From contig JAPEVF010000386.1 of the NCBI GenBank assembly GCA_029747585.1, forward strand, positions 1-42,482: DNA of 42,482 nucleotides, in the 5' to 3' direction. The notes beneath the pieces were generated by a model, which did no database searches, was not told where the DNA came from, and saw nothing but the letters and a program-made list of their open reading frames with translations. Position 1 is the stretch's first letter, and every line of letters starts with the position of its first letter. Of the stretch, positions 33,591 to 42,482 are shown piece by piece. Position numbers and translations under genes: made by a program. Origin of the DNA: Pleurotus djamor (Eukaryota; Basidiomycota; Agaricomycetes; Agaricales; Pleurotaceae).

Positions 33591-33945
33591 GTAAATCCCA
33601 CTTCCTGGAATCCCACGTTTCATGACCATGGCGTATCAGTGTCAAGGAAAAGTGAATGGCCTATGCACCGTGACGTAATGTAGCGGGATAACTTTGGCTC
33701 TCTAGTCACCGGCGCTGTGCGCATGTACTACTTACTGTATACCCCCACTTCTCCTTGTGTCAGCGTCCTTGTCGCACGTCTGTGTTCTGCCACTTAAGTC
33801 TCTGTGCCCATGAAGATCCAGCACGACCCAGGGACAAGTCCGCAGTCTATCATACCAGGTATTGCTGTCCCAGTCGTTGAGCTAAGAGCTTGAGGAACTA
33901 TCCCCCTAATAAATTTAAGCAGGGCCCTAAGGCTCCTATTCAACG
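33591..33945. other. Intergenic
   Basis: About 355 bp between the secreted-protein gene and the FunK1-type remnant. No supportable feature. Confidence 0.4.
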
Positions 33946-35307
33946 TTGAAACGGAGGTTCACGTTCAACCATGGTGACCACCTAAAAACTTGGAGACGAC
34001 ATGTCCACGGGGTACCTTCTGTCTCAGTTTTCATTCTCCTTACTCATGCAAGTCACAGAGATAAGGACGAATACACCATCCTGCTCCAGGAAACGAGTAC
34101 CACACCGAGATGCGATTTCGACGCGTTCTTGCGCGCGTTCATCTTTCGCTGCATACGCGAAGATTTATCACTTCAAAGCCTTCAAGATGGAATAGAGAGA
34201 CTTGAACGCGATGACAACAAACAAGAATCCGAGCTGATGCGCAAGAGGAAGGAGAGGGATGAATTGCTGGATAAATACCTGGAGCAGTGTCTGGAGGTGG
34301 TTCTGCCCATAGCCAACGATCAGAAAATAAGACAGCAGCTTGTCGACTAGTGAGTCGCTCGTGCTTTGACTGTGGCGAAGAGCTAACAATTACTGTCTAG
34401 CTCAAACTCCTTCAGTTCGTGTTTGAAGACGGATCGGTACGCACCATACGTCGACTTGTGCAACAATGCCTTGTCAATGCTCAAAGTCACTGAGGGTCTA
34501 CCTCTTCGCTCGCCCTCGTCTCCGGAACTCCAATACTGTAGCCTTGGTCCCGGCGTATTCAGAACATGGATGGATCACGATGCCTTCCACACAACGTCCG
34601 AGTCGGCTGTGGGCCAGGCAGACACGGCTTTGGGATCCATAGATGGCGAAATACACGATGAAGAGGCCGAGCCCGAGTTTGACTCTTTCTTCGGTGTCGA
34701 TATTTTCAAGGTCATCAAGGATACCGCCAGCAAAGAGGCTTGTGCCGCACTCAAAGAATCGTTTACAACGTCTAGACGTATTGGTGTGCGACGGAAGGGG
34801 AACGAAGTCAATGGGACTGAGCAAGCCACTGGAAGTACTGCTGACTGTCAAGGATTAGCCTCGGCCACCATCCCATCCCCTTCAACGGCCACCTGTGAGT
34901 CTACCCTGTCGAAACGCAAATATGCTTGCACGAGCACGAAGTCCTCCCCGAAGATCAAGAGGCTATGTCTCGGGATCGAAAACGGAGTTGAACAGGACGA
35001 AGAAAGTTCTGACCAACGGATTATCGAAGGCAGAGTACAGTGTGCTGCGTATGCGCTGGAGATGCTATCTGGGAACCCGGGTGTACAACATATGATCAAT
35101 ATGCTCCACATCGGTGCGTTGCTAGCTCTGGGCTGTCATTTGNCTCTGCTATGNGAGTCTGTCTCGCTGTGGGTGACGGTAGCCTGTGGATTCATGGACA
35201 TTGTTGAAGCTGGTCGCCAAGGCCAACGATGGCGGGGAGGGAGATGGAGGGAGGAGGACGAGGAGGAGCAGAGCAGAGCAGATGCTGATAATCTCGATGC
35301 TATCTGA
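33946..35307 (+). pseudogene. Truncated FunK1-type (fungal-specific kinase) gene remnant, kinase domain missing
   Basis: Two exons are readable: 33946-34349 and 34401 to about 35112. The start region ('EYTILLQETSTTPRCDFDAF'), the coiled-coil part ('IERLERDDNKQESELMRKR'), 'SNSFSSCLKTDRYAPYVDLC' and 'RVQCAAYALEMLS' follow the N-terminal half of Agaricomycete FunK1 proteins. After 'INMLHIG' the expected continuation, including the whole catalytic kinase domain, is gone. It is replaced by about 200 bp of unrelated sequence with two Ns (35143, 35154) and a GA-rich tail that stays open to 35307. The gene cannot encode an active kinase. It may be a deletion product, or the break may be an assembly fault, since the Ns fall exactly here. 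Confidence 0.55.
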
Positions 35308-35393
35308 TGTGAGCAAATTCGAGACAGGACGGAGGCATGACGCACAAAATGCATTGACTTAAAAAAAGAAACTTCCACTCTGACTCGTATTGA

Positions 35394-36722
35394 CTATGTA
35401 TTGACCGTGAGATAATCTATCTGACTGTGGGAACATCTCCTTAACCGCTCTGCACCCTGCTCAGGGGTAAGGTCCCTTTGCGCTTCTGCCATCAACTCGT
35501 ACCCCACCAAGAACTTGCGCACCGTAGCACTCCTCAGCAGAGGCGGCGTAAAGTGAAAGTGTAGATGCGCGACACCACCCTCTTCGTCTCCAGGCACAGG
35601 TCGCTGGTGAATCCCCATCGAGTATGCGAACGAGCAACTGAAGAGGTTGTCGTATTTGACCGTGATCCTTGACAACATTTCCGCAAGCGACTCCTTCTCA
35701 CCGACTGACAAGTCCAGTAGAGAAGGGATGTGTCGTCTAAACGGAAGCACTGTGCATCAAACGGCAAGTGAGATTTTTCGCACTCTCAAGGCATGCATCC
35801 CAACTTACGCAGGATCTCGAACGGCCAAGTCGCCCACCAAGGTACCAGGGCCACCCAGTCGTCATTCTTTGAGACGACTCTTCCACTATCTCCTGCCATA
35901 TTGACTTCAACATGGGCATAGTCACAAAGCATGCAAGGCCGGCCTGGATGAGACGTCAGGAATCCCAAACACCACGGCCTTTTCATCATCCGAGTCCACA
36001 TACCATTTGGCCCGAGTGGCGCATCGCCTTTCACCTCTTCGCTTTCAGCGTAACGACGTAGAGCGGTCAGCTCTTTTGAAGGTATAGACGGTACAGCCGA
36101 CAATGACCAAACTTGACCATGGGGGTGTGGATTGGAACAACCCATCATCAATCCCTTATTCTTTTTACACAATTCATCGAATGCAAATTAAGAAACGTCG
36201 GAATCCTCACCTCGAAAATCTGGACATACTTGATCCCCTCCTGTTCCCCCCTCTTTCTATAAATACTGGTCCACACTTCGATTATCTTGCCGATATCCTT
36301 CACGTCCAATCGCGCCAATGTGAGGTCGTGTCTGGGGTGGAATACAAGCACATCGCAGCCGCCATGGACAGGCTCAGTCACCAGAAGTGGATGGAGAGGT
36401 TTGGGTGCTTCAGGCCGATCGGGCAATAATGCGGCGAAGTCATTCTCGAATACGAATGTGTCTTCATAGTTATCATTCCTTTCTCCGTTCGATCGCACGT
36501 TCCCCGGGCACAGATAGCATTTTTCATCGTACTCCGGTAGCTGTGTCACTTGCGGGGGCTCGACCTGACCCAACCATGGCCGTTTAGTGCGATGGGGAGA
36601 TACAAGAATGTACTCGTCGAGCAGGGGATTGTCTACGGGACTTTATCAGAAGAACAGCCGCCAAGTCAACGTAGGAACATACACCGACGATGAGGATGGG
36701 TTGACGGATCGAACTCAGTCAT
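35394..36722 (-). CDS. GAL7: Galactose-1-phosphate uridylyltransferase
   Basis: This is a cytosolic enzyme of the Leloir pathway that swaps UMP between UDP-glucose and galactose-1-phosphate. Four exons in phase: 36722-36683, 36632-36211, 36160-35809 and 35749-35394, giving 389 residues, the normal size. The N-terminus is 'TEFDPSTHPHRRYNPLLDEY'. 'EKCYLCPGNVR' carries the zinc-type Cys pair, and 'NKGLMMGCSNPHPHGQVW' the active-site HPH motif whose second His is uridylylated. 'ILLLPFRRHIPSL' and 'HLHFHFTPPLLRS' complete the C-terminal half. No GAL1 or GAL10 is beside it, so there is no visible GAL cluster. Regulation cannot be judged from the short upstream region (219 bp to the RecQ stop). Confidence 0.95.
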
Positions 36723-36941
36723 CAAGGTGAAGTGACGACGCACATTCTCCGGGACTGCTAATTATATAACTCAACGGGATTCATGGTGGCATGGTGGCCC
36801 GGTCGGATAGTTTTACCCGGCCTGATAAACCTGGAATAGCCATTGTTATCATAAGTGAGGTATAAGAAACAGCAATATACAATATAATTATAATGAGCAA
36901 GTAGATGCACTGTTTAAGATTTAAGCAGAAGGGCTCAGCGC

Positions 36942-39900
36942 TCAAGGACGGGCAGCTGAAACTGGTCGAAACTTGCTACGAGGAGCGGCGGAGCTGCTGC
37001 CTTCTGTTGATGTCGTTCTGGGCATGTAGTCGTAGCGTTGTTGTAATTTCGTAACATTGAAACTAGTTGAGGGCTCGGCTAACATATCACTGAAAGCAGA
37101 CGTTAGATGATGAAGATATGACGGAAGCGGGTAGAGCCAAGCGCACCTAGGATATCGCTCGTCTCGTTTGATGATTTCCAGGAGGGCTTTTTCGTATTTA
37201 TGGGTCCATCCATCCGCCAGGCTTCGAATATCCTCTTCGTCAGTGAGGATGTCACGAGCAGCACACTCCACAACATCTCTGAATTCTTTTGAACCTGAGA
37301 AGCCAGCTTTCAGTCAGTCCTTTCTATGCTTCTTCAGTCAAACCTACCTTTTGGTTGCATCGTGGCGATAAGTTCCAGAGCAGAGCCATCAAACAAGGTG
37401 TTCTCCGCGAATCCCTTTCCTAGCTCCTTCCTTATCTATGTGGATCATGGTGAATTGACGTCAGTTGACTAAAGGAGTGAACCAGACGTACTTCTTCATG
37501 ACGAGCTTGCAAGGCAGCTAGCAACGTCGTGGGATCAGGATGAGTCGGTGAAGCTACGTTATGAAGCTCGACGGAGGGAGCGGCGGAGTCTTTGTGTAGT
37601 CGAGTCCGTACGGAGCGTACTGATGTAACTTTCGGAGGGGGGACGTTGGGAACATCTTCAACATCGAAGCTTTCCGAAGGTTCGATGGGATCGTGGTCAT
37701 CGTCGAACAAGTCGGCCAGGGTTTCCACTTCGTCTATCGGTGTAGCGACTGGTTTAGGAGCGCGGCCGGCGCGCTGCTTCCCTTTCTTAGAGACAGTAGG
37801 AGTACCCGAACGATAGGTTAGGACAACTTGTTTCTCGTTCCTGAGGTACTGTGTCGCTTTGGGACCAAGCTGGTGGTTCTCCGTGAGTTATAGGGAGGGA
37901 AAAAAGAGGGTGAACCTACACAGATATATTGGTTATTGAAGCCGCTGGCATTGGCCACATGCTTCATCGTTAGGGCACCCTCTATGAGAAGGGTGAAGAC
38001 CAGCCGGTCGCGAAGTGTTGGGCTCAAGTGTCGCCCAGCACCATACAATTCTTCGTTATCATGTCCACGCTGCTTGATCGCTTTTTCGCCACTCCCCTTG
38101 TAAATTGACGAAATATAAGTCTGAGTGACGTTGGAGTCCTGTAAAGATTCGACCAGTTTGATCACGTCCTTCGCTTCCTTCGATACGTCTTGGCTGGCGA
38201 TGTCACCATCATATTGGCAATTATCGCACATGCCATCGCAATTTTTGGGATTGAAAGTCTCGTCAAAATAGCTCAAAATTTGGACTCTTCGGCACTGAAC
38301 GTCGTTGTCACAATACCTGAGGACCTGGCGGACGCCATCCTCCTGGTATTCAATGGTGTCCGGCGAAGGAACAGTCCCGTCAGGTGGGTCTCGAATCATC
38401 TTCTGCAAGATTGTAGCGTCACCGTAAGCGAAGTCTTTGGGGCCGTTTCAGTAACTGCCACTTGAAGGGAAGGGGGGGGGGAGGGACGTACAGAGTAGGC
38501 AGTCCGCAGGTAGGCCATCACGACCCGCACGACCTGTTTCTTGGTAGTACCTAGAAACAATGAGTGGCGGAGAGACGCGAGGGGCGCGAAGGCGTACCCA
38601 TCCAAGGTTTTCGGTAAGGAATGGTGAATGACAAACCGAACTGAAAAAGACCTGCGTTAGTTTGAAAGGATATGAATTCCATGTTCAACACACTGACCAT
38701 CCGGTTTGTCTATACCCATACCGAAAGCAATCTAGAACAGAATATCAGAAAGGAAACAATGTCAGTGCTCTGAAGGTATACCGTAGCGACGATTATCAAG
38801 CATTCTCCCTTTTGCCACTGATCCTGTGTCTCCTCCTTCTCCTTGATGCTCAACTGGGCATGGTAGTGTTTGGCACTCAGGCCATGAGACCTCAACTTGT
38901 TGGCAATCTCTTCACAGTTCTTACGTGAAAGGCAATAGACGATGCCAGTTTGGCGCGGGTGTCGAGACTGGATCCAATCAGCCATTGTTTTCACGACCCC
39001 TTTCGCCTTGGGTACGACTTCGTAGTTCAAATTCTTGCGATTGAAGGACTGAACGAGTTCAACACAACCATCAATCTTTAGACGGCTTATAATATCTTTC
39101 ACTGCGCCTTGGTTGGCTGTCGCGGTGAGCGCCATAATCGGGACATTGGGATACTGCTCGCGAAGGACATTGAGGCCGGTATACTAAGGTGCAAGTATGT
39201 TAGCGTCATCGCAAACAGAACTTCAGTGAACTACGAACTGCTTCTCTGAAATCACGGCCCCAGGTGGATATGCAATGGGCCTCATCAATTACGAACCTAG
39301 CGAGACCATTTGCACGGTAAAGGTCGCTTAGAACCTGCTTTGTCGACCCGCTAGCTTGCAGCTTCTCCGGTGTGACATAAACGAGTTTCGGCTTTCGTGG
39401 ACCCTTCAGCGCGCGCATGATGTCAGAGGTTTGTGGGCCAGATTCTGATGTCCATTGGAGAGCATCAATGCCTTTCGCCTGAAGGGAGTTAACTTGATCG
39501 GCAATGAGAGCGATGAGTGGTGACACTACGAATGTCACCCCCCTGGTTTTCCCCCCTTCACAAACAGCGGGGAGCTGGTAACATAAGCTCTTGCCTCCAC
39601 CAGTCGGCATAAGAACAAACACGTCCTCGCCACGCAAGGTTGCCTCAACCGCTTCCTGTTGATGAGGACGAAATTGGGTCAGATGGAATGTCCCCCTGAG
39701 ATTCTTCATGATTTCTGAATGCAGCGATGTCGAAACAGATGCCAGGGGAATGTTCTCAGTCGGAGCCACTAACTCGTCATCCCCCTCGCGTTCGTCGAAG
39801 TGCTCAATTTCATCGACCGAATTCCATAGTTCCTCTTCCCCCAACGTTGGTTCGTAGCGGAGACCCTGAGATAAAGGCGGATTCATCTCCAATACCTCGG

Positions 39901-40950
39901 TGACATCGACTTGATCCACAACGCTAGCCGGTGATCGTCCGTTAGCAGATATCTCTGCCAATGGTGGTGCAGGCTGTCCTACGCATTGGGCCTCAGGACC
40001 CGAACGCTCTCTGTCGCGTATGATTGCGGTGATTGCGCAAAGGCGCATTTCCACAAAATCCCTAAAAGCATCTCAGCATCATTTTTGAAGGGCAAAGATG
40101 CTTTACGTACCTCATGCCTCGAAGAGTCACAAAGTCTATAGTTTCACCTTGCTTGCCGCTATTCCCAAAGATAGATCCTGAGATGCGATTGTATTCATTC
40201 ATATTAAAGTCTCGAAGCTTCGTGAGTTCATTTAGAGAAAGCTAAGAACAGGATGAGCCACTGGTGAAGACAGAAAGACAGACCTTACCGGTGCGAGGTC
40301 AGGGTGTTCGGGAGATGATTTGTTGGGCTTGGGAGGCGAGGTAGGCTGAGGGTAGTCTCTATCGAGGCTCTTCCAAGGATCGTGGTACGTCGAAGAAGAG
40401 CTGGCAGAGTTTCCAGAAANCAGTAGATAGCGAGTTTTGAACCTCCCTGTTCTTTCCCTTGCTTATTCCGCTGTACAGGTCCATCTCATTCTCCTTGTTT
40501 TCCGACTGCTTACGACGCTTGGGGGATGGAGAAAGGTTCGGAGGGCCAGGTGAGCTTCGCTTCGCGCTACGGTTAGACGGCGTGGACAGGTCGGAGTCAC
40601 TCGAGATGGAGATGACTTCTCGCAAAGGCTTTCCAGACTGAGATGGACCGGGTGTGCTCGAAGTGAAGCCCGGTGTAGAGAACGACGGGAGCCGCTGGCG
40701 AACTGGTGGAAGAAGATGAGTCTGTGGCGAGCCTAAAGTAAGCTTTGCTCACTCGAAGAAGGTTGAGATTGTTGTAGTACTGGCTTGAATCTTGAGGACT
40801 AAAGAAAGATGATCTTAGGTATTCGGGGTGCAAAGAAAGAGAAAATGTGCGGACATTTGACTTTGGAAGAGCCGGAGTGAAAGATGAATGGGCTTTGTTC
40901 TGGTTCTGACGCCGCAGAACATCATCCAGATTTGTCTTTAGCGTGGACAT
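36942..40950 (-). CDS. RecQ-family DNA helicase (SGS1/BLM type) with HRDC-like C-terminus
   Basis: This is a 3'-5' ATP-dependent DNA helicase for recombination and replication-fork repair. Many exons run from the start 'MSTLKTNLDDVLRRQNQ' at 40950. My first junctions (donor after 'ALPKSN', exon 'SSRFKPVLQQSQPSS') are the least certain. A disordered basic N-terminus ('SPSPKRRKQSENKENEMD') precedes the helicase. Motif 0 is 'FRPHQQEAVEA', Walker A 'MPTGGGKSLCYQLPA', motif II 'FVIDEAHC', motif V/VI 'FGMGIDKPDVRFVIHHS' and 'YYQETGRAGRDG'. The RecQ zinc site follows: 'CRRVQILSYFDE' ... 'CDGMCDNC'. The tail resembles an HRDC domain ('LADGWTHKYEKALLEIIK'). The N at 40420 must be removed for 'NSLSTVSGNSASSSS' to read on. 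Divergent from NUF2. Confidence 0.92.
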
Positions 40951-41119
40951 GGTGGTTGTGGTTCAAAGGGGACATATCCTGACTTACGCGATATGCCGAT
41001 AACGCACCCTTATATCACGTGATCGCGTGACAGGCGCGTTTCAGCGATCAACGCTTTCTGCACTCAACCCCCATCATCATCTCTGCAACGCGCACCCACA
41101 GGCTTCAACGACGCGAAAG
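40951..41119. promoter_or_regulatory. Bidirectional promoter between RecQ helicase and NUF2
   Basis: Only 169 bp separate the two start codons, which point away from each other. The interval contains the palindrome ATCACGTGAT (41014-41023), an E-box of the kind bound by Cbf1/bHLH factors. A GC-rich GGCGCGTTT element at 41033-41041 resembles cell-cycle MCB/E2F sites. Both products act in S/M phase, so shared cell-cycle control is plausible. Confidence 0.5.
41014..41023. promoter_or_regulatory. Palindromic CACGTG E-box
   Basis: ATCACGTGAT is a perfect 10-bp palindrome centred in the shared promoter. In yeasts this core is bound by Cbf1 and related bHLH proteins. Function here is inferred from the sequence alone. 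Confidence 0.45.
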
Positions 41120-42482
41120 ATGGCCAAGGGAATCTTCCCCCAAATGAGCATCTCCGACATCATTGCGTCGCTCTCAAGTTGGGGCTTATCTGTCAGCCAA
41201 GAACAACTTGTACGCCCGACCGCAGACTTCGTCGAAGCGATCTACGCAGCTTTCCTGAAGCAAGCGACAGGCCTCAGCCACGACGAGCTGAGAGAGCCGG
41301 TTCAGAATGCACTTTCCAGTGTCGAGGAGGAGAATGTGAGTTCCACAAGAGTGCGATAGCCCGAGGAAAGGCAGCTCTGAACCCTCCCCGTAGGACTTGT
41401 ATTCTCTCGCAATGTCACACAATACATTTTTATATCATATGTGAGCTGCATCTCTGACTTATAACATATGACATACCATGTTTATTCAGGTCCCGCTTCG
41501 CTGAGGCCGCACGAGTTGAAGACTTTAACGCGAGGGACCTTAGTCACCCAGAGAAGGACCGCACTCTCGTACTTCTCTCTGCGTTCATAAACTTTGTCAA
41601 ATTTACGGAGCAGTGGTGTAACCCCTTCGTCAAGGATCTCCGCGACGGATCACAAAAGCTGATCGATGACAGGGAGACTGTCATTCGGGAATTAGCTGAC
41701 GTACGAGCGAAAGTCGACGTACTCAAGTTCGTTGACGAGTCGCTCCCATCATATTGCTTCTAACGCGTTCATCCTAGAGCCAAGATTGCCGAAGACGAAC
41801 CACGATGCGATCAGCTTCGGAAAGAGAATGCTGCGCTCCGGGCNAAAAATGCTCGCCACCAAGGAACTCCAAACTGCCGCCATGCAAGAAGGGGAGAAAC
41901 TCAAAGCCGAGAAGACTGGTTTGATCAGACGTAAAGTACGATTCTACTGCATACTCTTTCTTCGGCCCCTCCATTGACGCTCCGCAGGAAGGTCTCAATA
42001 ACGAGATTTCACGCGTTTCCGAGTCCATAAATCGCACCCGTTCACGCATTGTCCAGTCACCTGAACGTATCAAGCGATCCATAGTTATAATGGGGAGCAC
42101 GGCCCAGGAAGACAGAAAAACGCTTTCCGCGCTCGATGCTAAAGTCAGGGACTTGCAAGCCAAAATCAACGCCTTGCTCAACATCGAGAAGGTTCGCTTC
42201 GTTTCCTCCAATGAATAGCTCAATGTCTCATGTCTAACCCGATATACAGGAGCTTAGAAGCTGTATTGAACAACTTCAGGTGATCGAAAGAGAGATGGGT
42301 TCTCTTCAAGCCTCCCAAAAGGAGCTTGCCGACCTGAGGGATCATCTTGAGATGAAGCATATTGAACGGAGTGAACTCACTCTCAGACAAGAAGTATTGT
42401 TACAATGTTTATCCCGGCAGACACCTACTGACACATTGCCCTCCTTGTAGCGCGTCGAGAAGCAATTCACGAATGCCCGCGA
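41120..42482 (+). CDS. NUF2: Kinetochore protein Nuf2 of the NDC80 complex (partial, runs off the window)
   Basis: This outer-kinetochore subunit pairs with Ndc80 to bind microtubules. Exons: 41120-41335, 41394-41440, 41490-41726, 41778-41935, 41988-42191, 42250-42393 and 42451 to the edge. The N-terminus is a calponin-homology-like Nuf2 domain ('GIFPQMSISDIIASLSSWGL', 'RPTADFVEAIYAAFL', 'DRTLVLLSAFINFVKFTEQ'). It is followed by a long coiled coil ('ADVRAKVDVLKAKIAEDE', 'IEQLQVIEREMGSLQ'). The N at 41844 must be dropped for 'AALRAKMLATKEL' to read through. An in-frame upstream Met at 41027 exists, but the Met at 41120 fits the family N-terminus better. The C-terminal coiled coil and tetramerisation region lie beyond the window. 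Confidence 0.9.

Overview
The window is nuclear DNA from a basidiomycete fungus, most likely a mushroom-forming Agaricomycete. Genes are dense and cut by many short introns (mostly 45-65 nt, GT...AG). The conserved genes read as fungal orthologues, and several families are typical of Agaricomycete accessory DNA: HNH_2-type proteins, an N-terminal FunK1 remnant, a kinase-like multicopy family and a CACTA/Plavaka-like mobile protein. All exon maps below come from reading splice sites and checking codon phase by eye; no alignment was run.

Left part (1-14 kb): an HNH-type gene copy (27-1429, +), a VAMP7-like R-SNARE (2124-3105, +), a RING-finger/coiled-coil protein (6454-4080, -), a small SEC61-beta gene (9063-8583, -), a SET-domain protein (11386-10011, -) and a 14-exon amino-acid permease (13966-11417, -). 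The permease and SET gene follow each other on the minus strand with only 30-78 bp between them.

Middle part (14.2-25 kb) is an accessory island. It holds a decayed partial copy of the NOP4 gene (15356-14283), a second HNH-type gene in inverted orientation to the first (17246-15697), and a divergent gene pair at 22179-17663 (-) and 22527-23867 (+). That pair looks like an intact, poorly described transposable element with clustered subterminal repeats on both outer flanks. A 140-bp MITE with 28-bp terminal inverted repeats lies just to the right.

Right part (25.4-42.5 kb): NOP4/RBM28 (28498-25393, -), a kinase-like gene with an apparent homopolymer frameshift (29203-30829, +), a secreted repeat-type protein (31360-33590, +), a truncated FunK1-type remnant (33946-35307, +), GAL7 (36722-35394, -), a RecQ helicase of SGS1/BLM type (40950-36942, -) and, sharing a 169-bp bidirectional promoter with it, NUF2 (41120 to the window end, +, partial).

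A technical point affects annotation. Isolated N characters sit at homopolymer-like places, and in four coding exons (22550, 32859, 40420, 41844) deleting the N restores the conserved frame, so those Ns appear to be surplus bases.

Housekeeping functions covered are secretion (SEC61-beta, R-SNARE), ribosome biogenesis (NOP4), galactose metabolism (GAL7), genome maintenance (RecQ), kinetochore (NUF2) and amino-acid uptake. They are unrelated to each other, and I see no metabolic cluster.
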